6,263 bases of DNA from NCBI GenBank assembly GCA_039187035.1, contig JBCCZS010000186.1:1-6263 (forward strand). Direction: 5' to 3'. Position numbers and translations under genes: made by a program. The notes beneath the pieces are model-generated. The model saw only the letters and a list, made by a program, of their open reading frames with translations, was not told the origin of the DNA and did not search any database. This DNA comes from JAJFFW01 sp039187035. GTDB lineage: Bacteria > Pseudomonadota > Alphaproteobacteria > Caulobacterales > Parvularculaceae. Below, in pieces: positions 1-6,077 of this stretch. The first letter of the stretch is position 1, and each line of letters opens with the position of its first letter.

Positions 1-1
1 C

Positions 2-1081
2 CGCGGCGGTCGGGGCGGCCGCGGCGGCCCGTCCTTCACGACCGGCGCCGGGCCTGACAGTCAATACTACCGCAATAGTCCGGCGGCCGGCGCTGACGAC
101 AACGTTGCGACCAAGTCGACCGAGCCCGGCGGCCCCTGTGAGCCGGGCGACGACAAGTGCCGCGAGGATCGCGAAGCCGAACGCCTCGCCGCGCTGAAGT
201 GCAATGACGACGCGGGCTATTGGTTCAACCAAGGTGAAGCGGAGATGTCGATCGGGCAGACCTACAAGGCCCGGACGCGTTTCCGCCGCGCAATGTCGAT
301 CGGCCGGGTTTGCGGCTCGCAGTTCGCCGTCTTGGCGTCCAAGCGATTGGCCGCGCTCAACTTGTCTTGCGAATATTCGCGCGAAAGCCTGGCGCGGATC
401 GAGCGGGACTATGCGTTGCGCCAGAGCCGGCGCGGCGAGACGCGCGACAACGGCGAGCCCGAAGGCGAGGGCGGCGCGATCATCGATCTGCCGTCGCGTC
501 AACGCGCATTGCGGGCGCTCGGCCACTATGACGGCAATATCGACGGCAAGTACGGCCCGATGTCGCGCGACGCGGTGAGACGGTTCCAGCGCGAATACGG
601 CTTCACCGAGACCGGCGACCTCACCGGCGTCGAGACGGTTTATCTGATCTGCGGCGCGGCGCAGAACGCCAACGACCTGAAGTCGATCAACACGCTCGGA
701 ATTATGTATATGGCCGGTCTCGGCGTGAACCAGAACATCGACACCGGGCTCTTCTGGTTGAAGCGTGCGGCCGACCGCGGCTCGTCCGATGCGATGTTCA
801 ACCTGTCCTTGATTTACGGGTCGGGCACGGTCGCCTCGAGCTACTATCTGTGCGGGCTTGTTCAGGACGTTCGGATCGCCGACTCCTACTTGCAGCAGGC
901 CTCCGACGCCGGCCATCCGGCCGCGCGTAAACTGTTGGAAATGTTCCGCACCGACGCGCCGTCCGTGCGCTGGCGGAAAATCCGTGACGAGATGAAAGTC
1001 AACGACTTCTATCGACAGCGCATGCTTCCCGTCGGGGAAGGGTGCACGCCCAATCCCGCGCCGGCCGGCGCGGGAAACTAA
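2..1081 (+). CDS. Peptidoglycan-binding / Sel1-repeat protein, 5' end outside window
   Basis: The frame is open from the left edge, giving 359 residues of a longer protein; an internal ATG at 245 is only residue 82 and the upstream codons read well in the same frame, so I do not take it as the start. Residues 1-9 are three Arg-Gly-Gly triplets, followed by an acidic linker and a helical stretch (about 77-125). Residues about 161-218 match a PG_binding_1 domain: leading hydrophobic residues, then RALGHYDGNIDGKYGPMS and AVRRFQREYGF, the typical G-x-x-D-G-x-x-G-P and A-V-x-x-F-Q pattern. Residues about 224-312 are Sel1-type repeats (NTLGIMYMAGLGV, then WLKRAADRGSSDAMFNLSLIYGSG, then QQASDAGHPAARKLL); the second repeat carries an insertion of roughly ten residues containing a Cys. 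Family knowledge: such domains bind cell-wall glycan and partner proteins, usually in the periplasm. Alphaproteobacterial relatives sometimes carry an N-terminal protease-like domain, which cannot be tested here. A lipoprotein gene follows in the same direction. The exact function is unknown. Confidence 0.85.
   Translation, partial: RGGRGGRGGPSFTTGAGPDSQYYRNSPAAGADDNVATKSTEPGGPCEPGDDKCREDREAERLAALKCNDDAGYWFNQGEAEMSIGQTYKARTRFRRAMSIGRVCGSQFAVLASKRLAALNLSCEYSRESLARIERDYALRQSRRGETRDNGEPEGEGGAIIDLPSRQRALRALGHYDGNIDGKYGPMSRDAVRRFQREYGFTETGDLTGVETVYLICGAAQNANDLKSINTLGIMYMAGLGVNQNIDTGLFWLKRAADRGSSDAMFNLSLIYGSGTVASSYYLCGLVQDVRIADSYLQQASDAGHPAARKLLEMFRTDAPSVRWRKIRDEMKVNDFYRQRMLPVGEGCTPNPAPAGAGN
1054..1075. 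repeat. 22-bp perfect palindrome at the 3' end of the Sel1-protein gene
   Basis: Every base from 1054 to 1075 pairs symmetrically (TCCCGCGCC, central GGCC, GGCGCGGGA). As RNA this gives a nine-pair, almost all-GC stem with a four-base loop. It encodes the C-terminal Pro-Ala-rich residues and ends three bases before the stop codon. No T-run follows on either strand, so it is not a classical intrinsic terminator. It could slow 3' exonucleases, pause polymerase or simply reflect GC-rich composition. Confidence 0.6.
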
Positions 1082-1082
1082 A

Positions 1083-1124
1083 GTCGGGTACCGACGATAA
1101 CGTTCGACGCGCCGGTCCCGGCGC
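1083..1124. repeat. Two further inverted repeats between the Sel1-protein and lipoprotein genes
   Basis: GTCGG at 1083-1087 pairs with CCGAC at 1091-1095 around a three-base loop. GCGCCG at 1109-1114 pairs with CGGCGC at 1119-1124 around GTCC. The second stem ends 28 bases before the lipoprotein start codon, upstream of its ribosome binding site. Neither is followed by a T-run. With the palindrome at 1054-1075 they make three consecutive potential hairpins at the gene junction. Confidence 0.45.
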
Positions 1125-1152
1125 CGCGTAGAAGCGCGAAAGGTGAAAGCCC

Positions 1153-1758
1153 ATGGGTAAGTTCATTCTGGCCGTCCTCGCTTTGGGGCTCGTCGGCTGC
1201 GTGTCGGTGAAGTCCGGCTCGCCCTATACCGAGACCGGCGCCATTTGCGACAATTCCGGTCTTGATTCGCGGCTGGTCGAATTCCGCGACGAGTCGCGCA
1301 ACATCAAAGGCGCGATCGCGGTGGGCACGCCGAGCGGCGGCGGCGCGTTCGGCATGGGCCGCCGGCGCACCGACGTCGGGCGCGTTTACGATCTCACCGA
1401 CAAGCTCAATCGCTTCGAAGCGGAGATCGAATCCAAACACCAGGCCGCCAAAGCGAGCTGCAAAATCTTCGCGCGCTGCATGGAGAAGAACGGCTACCGT
1501 GAAGAGCGATGCGAGCGCACGCTCGCCAAGTGGACCTCCGCGGACCAGGAGTTTTCAAAGCTCGCCGTGGAACTGCGCGACATCCAGGCTTACGTCGAAA
1601 CGACGCGTCTGGAACTCCAGGGCGATCCTTGGGGCCCGTTAGAACCGATCGGCAACGGGCAGGCCGGCCCGCCGCCGCCTCAGCTGAACCCCAACGAATG
1701 CACATGCGACCAAGCGGTCGGCGGCCTATTCGCGAATTGTTGCAGCAATAACCAGTGA
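1153..1758 (+). CDS. Small cysteine-rich lipoprotein, function unknown
   Basis: This is a complete gene of 201 residues. ATG 1153 is preceded by AGGTG (1141-1145) at a normal spacing and begins a textbook lipoprotein signal: MGK, a hydrophobic run FILAVLALGLV, and a lipobox LVGC with the lipidated Cys at residue 16. The next residue is Val, not Asp, so the E. coli inner-membrane retention rule would not apply; outer-membrane anchoring is therefore an inference. The mature part has a Gly-rich segment (about 61-68), a long predicted helix with coiled-coil character (about 78-155), a Pro-rich hinge (about 171-180) and a C-terminal Cys cluster. Cysteines fall at 32, 103, 109, 120, 183, 185, 196 and 197; this even number suits periplasmic disulfides. 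It lies 71 bp after the peptidoglycan-binding/Sel1 gene on the same strand and is probably co-transcribed with it. I do not recognise a named family. Confidence 0.85.
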   Translation: MGKFILAVLALGLVGCVSVKSGSPYTETGAICDNSGLDSRLVEFRDESRNIKGAIAVGTPSGGGAFGMGRRRTDVGRVYDLTDKLNRFEAEIESKHQAAKASCKIFARCMEKNGYREERCERTLAKWTSADQEFSKLAVELRDIQAYVETTRLELQGDPWGPLEPIGNGQAGPPPPQLNPNECTCDQAVGGLFANCCSNNQ

Positions 1759-1842
1759 CCTTTTAAAGCGGCCGCGGCGCACCGAGTTTTAGCCCCCCGC
1801 GCCGCCGTCGCAAGGCGCCCGCCCGCGCGATTGCGCGGCGCG

Positions 1843-1870
1843 TTGAATTGGCGGCGATCCGTGCTAGAAG
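1843..1870 (+). promoter_or_regulatory. Probable sigma-70-type promoter of tRNA-Thr
   Basis: TTGAAT (1843-1848) is a good -35 element. A 16-base spacer separates it from TAGAAG (1865-1870), which has an extended -10 TG at 1862-1863. Transcription would start near 1877, about a dozen bases before the mature tRNA, a usual arrangement for a stable RNA gene. The elements are partial matches, so this is an inference from spacing and context. Confidence 0.6.
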
Positions 1871-1889
1871 CCGCGCCGCGAACGGGTCC

Positions 1890-1964
1890 GCCGCAGTAGC
1901 TCAGTGGTAGAGCGCACCCTTGGTAAGGGTGAGGCCGAGAGTTCAATTCTCTCCTGCGGCACCA
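1890..1964 (+). tRNA. tRNA-Thr (anticodon GGT)
   Basis: The full cloverleaf can be folded by eye. The acceptor stem GCCGCAG (1890-1896) pairs with CTGCGGC (1954-1960) over all seven positions. The D stem is GCTC/GAGC (1899-1902/1910-1913). The anticodon stem is CACCC/GGGTG (1915-1919/1927-1931) with loop TTGGTAA, placing GGT at 1922-1924, which reads Thr codons ACC and ACT. A five-base variable loop follows, then the T stem GAGAG/CTCTC with loop TTCAATT. The discriminator is A1961 and CCA is genomically encoded at 1962-1964. No paralogue, integrase or duplicated 3' end is seen nearby, so there is no sign that it is used as an integration site. Confidence 0.96.
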
Positions 1965-2124
1965 TGGATCTGCGTTTTCGACGGAGCAGCGCCTGCCGGA
2001 TTGACGACGCGCCGGCCGACGTAGCCGACAATGAGCGCCGGGCCATGCGGCGTGACTTGCGTTCGTCGCCGTGACGGGCGGCGCCTGGACGCGCGGGAAG
2101 GCGGACGCGTGCGTGCGAGGCGCT

Positions 2125-2131
2125 GGAGGGG
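2125..2131 (+). promoter_or_regulatory. Strong Shine-Dalgarno deciding the TMEM175-like start
   Basis: GGAGGGG lies five bases before ATG 2137. The longest in-frame option, at 2071, has no comparable site and would add 22 residues that lack family resemblance, so translation most likely begins at 2137. Confidence 0.75.
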
Positions 2132-2136
2132 ACGCG

Positions 2137-2865
2137 ATGGTTCGGACGCTAGCCATTCAACACATTGATCAGGATTCGCACTTTCGATGGCGCGGCGAGC
2201 ACGTCACGCGGATAGAAAACCTGTCCGACATCGTCTTCGCGCTGGCGCTCGGCATGATCGCGTCCGCGTCGAGCCCGCCGACCACCTTCGCCGGGCTGAA
2301 CGCGCACCTCATCAGCATCGTCCCCGTCGCGGCGAGCTTCGTCGTGCTTTTGCAGATCTGGAACGCGCATTTCGTTTTCTTCCGCCGCTACAATCTCGCC
2401 GACGGGCGCATCGTTTTCTTGAACGCGTGCCTTCTTTTGCTGGTGTTGTTCATCGCCTATCCCGTGCGGTTCATTTTCGACAGTTTGTTCGGGTACCTGC
2501 TCGGCGTATCGGGCGATTGGACGCGTATGCGGTCGATGGAGATCACGGGGTTCGCAGACGCCGCGCGGATCACCGCGTATTTCGCCGCGGGCCTCGCCGT
2601 TCTGCAGGCGTTGATCTCGATGATGTACGCGCACGCTTATGCGCGCCGAGAGACGCTGGATCTTGACGACAAAGAACGCGTGATCACCAAGCGAGAAATC
2701 TGGCAGGCCCGTACTGAAGTCGTGATCGCGCTCGGTGCGGCGGCGGCGGCGCTATTCACGCGTCTCGGCCCGTTCGCGGGGTTTATTCTCTTTGCGAATT
2801 ATCTGTTCGAAGGACTTTTCCGGTTCGTCTTTCCGCTTGAGCCGCGGCGACCGAAAACCCGGTAG
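2137..2865 (+). CDS. TMEM175 / DUF1211-family integral membrane protein (putative K+ channel)
   Basis: This protein has 242 residues when started at the ATG with the strong Shine-Dalgarno. The first helix opens with RIENLSDIVFALALGM (from R25), matching the family signature R-x3-F-S-D followed by x-V/I-F-A-x-A, with Leu replacing Phe at residue 29 while Ser30 and Asp31 are kept. Further hydrophobic segments lie at about 57-79, 91-113, 144-166, 190-206 and 211-232, giving six in total, the usual number for single-repeat prokaryotic members. A charged loop of about 20 residues (169-190) separates helices 4 and 5, and the tail is basic. Family knowledge: bacterial TMEM175 proteins form tetrameric potassium-permeable leak channels in the inner membrane. 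Channel activity here is inferred from homology only. Neighbours give no functional hint: a tRNA lies upstream and a convergent uvrB downstream. No promoter was convincing. Confidence 0.85.
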   Translation: MVRTLAIQHIDQDSHFRWRGEHVTRIENLSDIVFALALGMIASASSPPTTFAGLNAHLISIVPVAASFVVLLQIWNAHFVFFRRYNLADGRIVFLNACLLLLVLFIAYPVRFIFDSLFGYLLGVSGDWTRMRSMEITGFADAARITAYFAAGLAVLQALISMMYAHAYARRETLDLDDKERVITKREIWQARTEVVIALGAAAAALFTRLGPFAGFILFANYLFEGLFRFVFPLEPRRPKTR

Positions 2866-3177
2866 CGGAGCCAGCGGACGCTCGGACCGACGTTTCGCGG
2901 AGAAGTGCTGGCGCCGTATTTGTCGGCGCGCCACCCGTTCGAGGCATGCCGCGGACGCTCTCGAGACCTTCACATTCTCAACTTTGCCATCGGCGCAAGT
3001 GTCGAAGACGAGAGTCACAGTTTCGGTGTCCGCAATCTCGTATCGGCAATGCTCGGGAACCCGCGTTCTCACCGGCCTTTCGATCGCCGGGCGTAAGCCG
3101 CCATCGACGCCGGCGTTATGAGACCGGATCAAATCCGAGACGTCTTCAACGCACGGCTCTATTGGCGTCACAAGCAC
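2752..3177 (-). CDS. Doubtful reading frame with TonB-C-like segment, possibly decayed
   Basis: This 141-codon frame runs from GTG 3177; an in-frame GTG at 3171 with GGAAAG five bases upstream is a better start. Residues about 38-95 resemble a TonB C-terminal fold: a VP pair, a strand ETVTLVFDT, a turn ADGKV, a strand ENVKVSRAS, then a helix ACLERVARRQIRRQHF. Codon choice in this part looks plausible for the genome. Against it: there is no signal or membrane anchor, the domain lacks the usual RYP before the first strand, and the last 37 codons run antisense into the 3' end of the TMEM175-like gene, where the sequence becomes charged and featureless. It may be a real small protein, a pseudogene whose own stop was lost, or chance. 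Most of the 2866-3357 interval is covered by this frame, and I see no other gene there. Confidence 0.3.
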   Translation of the reverse strand: MLVTPIEPCVEDVSDLIRSHNAGVDGGLRPAIERPVRTRVPEHCRYEIADTETVTLVFDTCADGKVENVKVSRASAACLERVARRQIRRQHFSAKRRSERPLAPLPGFRSPRLKRKDEPEKSFEQIIRKENKPRERAETRE

Positions 3178-3275
3178 TTTCCAGAAAATCCGCCGCGCAA
3201 AAATCGATCGACGCCGGGTCGACGTCGCGCCCCGCGCTTAGCGCCGCGGCGCCCGACAATTCAGAACACGCCCCA

Positions 3276-3321
3276 CAGACGAAAACCGTCTGAAAAACCA
3301 TCTTCATACGGTTGGTCCGTA
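3276..3321 (-). terminator. Tandem short hairpins after uvrB, possible non-canonical terminator
   Basis: Reading downstream of uvrB on the minus strand, TACGG/CCGTA (3321-3317/3311-3307, loop of five) comes first. A five-T run follows at 3297-3293, then a six-pair stem CAGACG/CGTCTG (3292-3287/3281-3276) with loop GTTTT. The T-run begins nine bases after the first stem and precedes the second, so neither has the standard stem-then-T layout. The sites lie 37-85 bases past the uvrB stop, a reasonable place for a terminator, but support is weak. Confidence 0.25.
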
Positions 3322-3357
3322 CCGGCTCAAATTCATAGAGACGAAGAAATTTGCGTC

Positions 3358-5742
3358 CTAGCGGCGCTTGCGCCCGCGTGCGCCTTTGGGCTTCGACAAC
3401 ACTCGGTTCGCCGTGCCCTCGCTCTTTTTGATGCGCCCGCCTGAGGCGTCCTCGACCCGCGCCTCGACCGCGGATTGGCGGGCGAGCGGGTCGTCGGCGA
3501 CGGCGAGTTCGGTTTCTTGCAGGCGTTTGATTTCGTCGCGCAGCCGGGCGGCGTCTTCGAATTCAAGGTTTGCGGCGGCCTCGCGCATGTCTTTCTCGAG
3601 CGCGTCGATATGGGCGCGCAGGTTCCCGCCCATGGGCGCGCCGTCGTCGTAAACGGCCGCGTCTTCGCCGAAGCCTTTTTTGCCGCGGGCGCCGGGGCGG
3701 GCGGCCGCGGCGCCGCGATGGCCGACGAAGGTTTGGCCGGCGGCGGCCTTGGCGCCTTCGTCGTCGCTATTGGCGATGTCGGCGATGGCGGCGACGACGG
3801 TTTGCGGCGTGATGCCGTTCGCGTCGTTGTGGGCGATTTGGCGCTCGCGCCGGCGGTTCGTCTCGGCGATCGCGCGCTCCATGGAGCCGGTCATGCCGTC
3901 CGCATAGAGAATGACGCGCCCGTCGACATTGCGCGCCGCCCGGCCGATCGTCTGGACAAGCGAGGTTTCGGAGCGCAAAAAGCCTTCTTTGTCCGCGTCC
4001 AAAATAGCGACGAGCCGGCACTCCGGAATATCCAGCCCCTCGCGCAAGAGGTTGATCCCAACGAGGACGTCGAACGCGCCGAGCCGCAAATCGCGAATGA
4101 TCTCGATCCGCTCCAACGTATCGATGTCGGAGTGCATATACCGCACGCGCACGCCTTGCTCGTGCATATACTCGGTCAGGTCCTCGGCCATGCGTTTCGT
4201 CAGTGTGGTGACGAGGACGCGGCCGCCGACCTTGGCGACCTCTTTGCACTCGGCGATGACGTCGTCGACCTGGTTGGCTTTGTCGCCCGTGACGGGCCGG
4301 ATCTCGACGACGGGGTCGACGAGGCCGGTGGGGCGGATGATCTGTTCGACGAAGACGCCGCCGGTGCGCTCCAACTCCCACGGGCCGGGCGTTGCGGAAA
4401 CATGCACCGTTTGCGGGCGCATTTTCTCCCACTCTTCGAATTTGAGCGGCCGGTTGTCCATGCAGGACGGCAGGCGAAAGCCGTACTCCGCCAACGTCCG
4501 CTTACGGTTGAAGTCGCCGCGGAACATCGCGCCGATCTGCGGCACGGTCACGTGGCTTTCGTCGGTGAAAACGAGCGCGTTTTCGGGAAGGTACTCAAAC
4601 AGCGTCGGCGGCGGCTCGCCCGGCTGGCGGCCCGTCAGATAGCGCGAATAGTTTTCGATGCCGTTGCACGAGCCCGTCGCCTGCATCATCTCGATGTCGA
4701 AGTTGACGCGCTGTTCGAGCCGCTGGGCTTCGAGCAGCTTGCCCTCCGCCTTCATGACGGGGAGGACCTCTTCAAGCTCGCGGTGAATTTGCTCGATCGC
4801 CTGGTTCAAGGTCGGCCGCGGCGTGACGTAGTGCGAATTCGCGTAGATCGTCACTTGTTCGAGATCGGAGGTTTTTTGCCCCGTCAGCGGATCAAACTCG
4901 GTGATCGCTTCGATCTCGTCGCCAAACATGGAAACGCGCCAGGCGCGGTCTTCATAGTGCGCCGGGAAAATCTCGATAACGTCGCCGCGCGCCCGGAAGG
5001 AGCCGCGGGCGAACGCCGCGTCGTTGCGTTTATACTGCAGCGCCACCAGGTCGCCGAGGAGCGCCTTGCGGGTGAGCTCCTCGCCCGTCCGTAGCGTGAA
5101 CGTCATCGCCGTATAGGTCTCGACTGAGCCGATGCCGTAAATGCAGGAGACCGAGGCGACGATGACGACGTCGTCCCGCTCCAATAGTGCGCGCGTCGCG
5201 GCGTGGCGCATACGGTCGATCTGTTCGTTGATCGACGACTCTTTCTCGATATAAGTGTCCGTACGCGGAACGTAGGCTTCCGGCTGGTAATAGTCGTAGT
5301 AGGACACGAAATACTCGACCGCATTGTCGGGGAAGAACGCCTTGAACTCCCCGTAGAGCTGCGCGGCGAGGGTTTTGTTCGGCGCCAGGATCAAGGCCGG
5401 GCGCTGCGCGGCTTCGATGACTTTCGCCATGGTGAAGGTTTTGCCCGTGCCGGTCGCGCCGAGGAGCACCTGGTCCCACTCGCGGTCGCCGACGCCGGCC
5501 GTCAGCTCGGTGATCGCGCCCGGCTGGTCGCCGGCGGGTTCGTATTTGGAGACGACGCGCAACGGCCGCGTCAGCGCGGCGGCGGTTTGCGGGCGCTCGG
5601 GCCGATGCGGCGCCCACGCCGCCGGCGCATGCCGATCGTGATAGGTCGCGACCGCTTCGGAAAACCCGCCCGGCGCGGTCTCGGCCGCGGGCGTCACGGG
5701 ATGCGAAGCGGGCTTCTTCTTGGCGGCGCGTTTAGCAGGCAT
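3358..5742 (-). CDS. uvrB: UvrABC system protein B (excision nuclease subunit)
   Basis: UvrB receives damaged DNA from UvrA2, verifies the lesion with its ATPase and beta-hairpin, and loads UvrC for dual incision in nucleotide excision repair. All hallmarks are present in 794 residues: Walker A GATGTGKT (95-102); the beta-hairpin tyrosines YYDYY in SYYDYYQPEAYVP (147-159); EKESSINEQIDRMRHAATR; helicase motif II DESH (394-397) followed by VTVPQIGAMFRGD; SATPGPWE (449-456); motif V around NLLREGLDIPECR; motif VI QTIGRAAR (597-604); and a C-terminal UVR domain (about 709-745) that contacts UvrC. It exceeds E. coli UvrB (673 aa) by about 56 residues before Walker A, rich in Ala, Pro and Lys, and by about 50 basic residues after the UVR domain. 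A Gly/Ala-rich linker (about 661-707) precedes the UVR domain. ATG 5742 is the first start codon after the upstream in-frame stop (5797-5799), so no longer form is possible; it has no Shine-Dalgarno. No alphaproteobacterial LexA box (GTTC-N7-GTTC) was found upstream. It stands alone with no operon partner in view. Confidence 0.98.
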   Translation of the reverse strand: MPAKRAAKKKPASHPVTPAAETAPGGFSEAVATYHDRHAPAAWAPHRPERPQTAAALTRPLRVVSKYEPAGDQPGAITELTAGVGDREWDQVLLGATGTGKTFTMAKVIEAAQRPALILAPNKTLAAQLYGEFKAFFPDNAVEYFVSYYDYYQPEAYVPRTDTYIEKESSINEQIDRMRHAATRALLERDDVVIVASVSCIYGIGSVETYTAMTFTLRTGEELTRKALLGDLVALQYKRNDAAFARGSFRARGDVIEIFPAHYEDRAWRVSMFGDEIEAITEFDPLTGQKTSDLEQVTIYANSHYVTPRPTLNQAIEQIHRELEEVLPVMKAEGKLLEAQRLEQRVNFDIEMMQATGSCNGIENYSRYLTGRQPGEPPPTLFEYLPENALVFTDESHVTVPQIGAMFRGDFNRKRTLAEYGFRLPSCMDNRPLKFEEWEKMRPQTVHVSATPGPWELERTGGVFVEQIIRPTGLVDPVVEIRPVTGDKANQVDDVIAECKEVAKVGGRVLVTTLTKRMAEDLTEYMHEQGVRVRYMHSDIDTLERIEIIRDLRLGAFDVLVGINLLREGLDIPECRLVAILDADKEGFLRSETSLVQTIGRAARNVDGRVILYADGMTGSMERAIAETNRRRERQIAHNDANGITPQTVVAAIADIANSDDEGAKAAAGQTFVGHRGAAAARPGARGKKGFGEDAAVYDDGAPMGGNLRAHIDALEKDMREAAANLEFEDAARLRDEIKRLQETELAVADDPLARQSAVEARVEDASGGRIKKSEGTANRVLSKPKGARGRKRR

Positions 5743-5748
5743 GGCGCG

Positions 5749-5777
5749 AAGATAGGCGCATCGGCCGGGAAGGGAAG
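5749..5777 (-). promoter_or_regulatory. Candidate leaderless promoter of uvrB
   Basis: On the minus strand the hexamer TATCTT (5754-5749) ends seven bases before the A of the uvrB ATG. That places it at -12 to -7 if transcription starts on that A. It matches TATAAT at four of six bases. The -35 zone (about 5777-5772) reads CTTCCC, a poor match. The absence of any Shine-Dalgarno between hexamer and ATG fits a leaderless mRNA. An unseen promoter further upstream cannot be excluded. Confidence 0.35.
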
Positions 5778-5807
5778 GGGGGCGCGCGCGAAGCGCCTAA
5801 AAACGCC

Positions 5808-5888
5808 TCATCGCGCGACGAGCCGTTCGCCGCGGGCGTGCGTCAGCCCGTCGCAAGCGGGCTTGTTACAGACGTCGCACGGCTCCAT
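5808..5888 (-). CDS. Candidate micro-ORF with Cys/His motif upstream of uvrB
   Basis: ATG 5888 opens a 26-residue frame, MEPCDVCNKPACDGLTHARG and six more residues, ending 65 bp before the uvrB start on the same strand. Cys4, Cys7, Cys12 and His17 give a C-x2-C-x4-C-x4-H spacing that could hold a zinc ion. Most third codon positions are G or C. GGAAG abuts the ATG directly, too close for a normal ribosome binding site. The frame extends upstream to an ATG at 6047 (79 codons), but that extension looks non-coding (Arg/Ser/Pro-rich, no structure). I recognise no family. It may be a true micro-protein, the 3' end of a decayed gene, or chance. Confidence 0.3.
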   Translation of the reverse strand: MEPCDVCNKPACDGLTHARGERLVAR

Positions 5889-6077
5889 CTTCCAAGTGTC
5901 GACGGCGCGCGCCGAAGGGGTTCTCTTCCGTAAGGGGAGGATCAGCGCGCGGCGGATCGACGCCTGGTCTTGGCGGACGGGAGCCGGCGACGCGCCGGCG
6001 CAGCGCAACGGGAACGGGCTCTTATCGCTGATCGAGCGGCGACGCATGGTCTATGCGCCGCCGCCGCCCTGAGGGAG
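5889..6077. other. Interval upstream of uvrB and the micro-ORF with no supported gene
   Basis: Both strands were read here. The open frames are shadows without start signals, recognisable domains or hydrophobic segments. The plus-strand frame that crosses this interval is merely the continuation of an antisense frame of uvrB, ending at the TGA at 6070-6072. No tRNA, LexA box, repeat array or convincing terminator was found. Confidence 0.5.

Noticed and set aside
1823..1838. Six-pair GC hairpin before the tRNA promoter, considered as terminator of the lipoprotein transcript
   Set aside because: No T-run follows; the next bases form the tRNA promoter. Kept only as a weak possibility.
1890..1964. 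tRNA-Thr as an integration hotspot
   Set aside because: No integrase, no repeated tRNA 3' end and no compositional break in the downstream sequence.
1964..2074. 36-codon frame starting at the last base of the tRNA CCA
   Set aside because: It overlaps the tRNA, lacks a ribosome binding site, and its Arg-rich peptide has no features.
2071..2136. Upstream in-frame start that would lengthen the TMEM175-like protein by 22 residues
   Set aside because: No ribosome binding site there, and the added residues are unlike the family; ATG 2137 has GGAGGGG at ideal spacing.
3285..3294. ACCGTCTGAA, one base from the Neisseria DNA uptake core
   Set aside because: A single copy in a genome that looks alphaproteobacterial; it arises from a small hairpin and is best explained by chance.
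3475..5094. A 539-codon plus-strand frame, fully antisense to uvrB
   Set aside because: uvrB on the other strand is unmistakable. In GC-rich DNA its codon bias keeps this antisense frame open; the translation is Asp/Val/Arg/Ala-rich with no domain or start signal.
5203..6072. A 289-codon plus-strand frame over the uvrB 5' end and upstream region
   Set aside because: Mostly antisense to uvrB, with low-complexity Arg/Gly composition and no recognisable motif.
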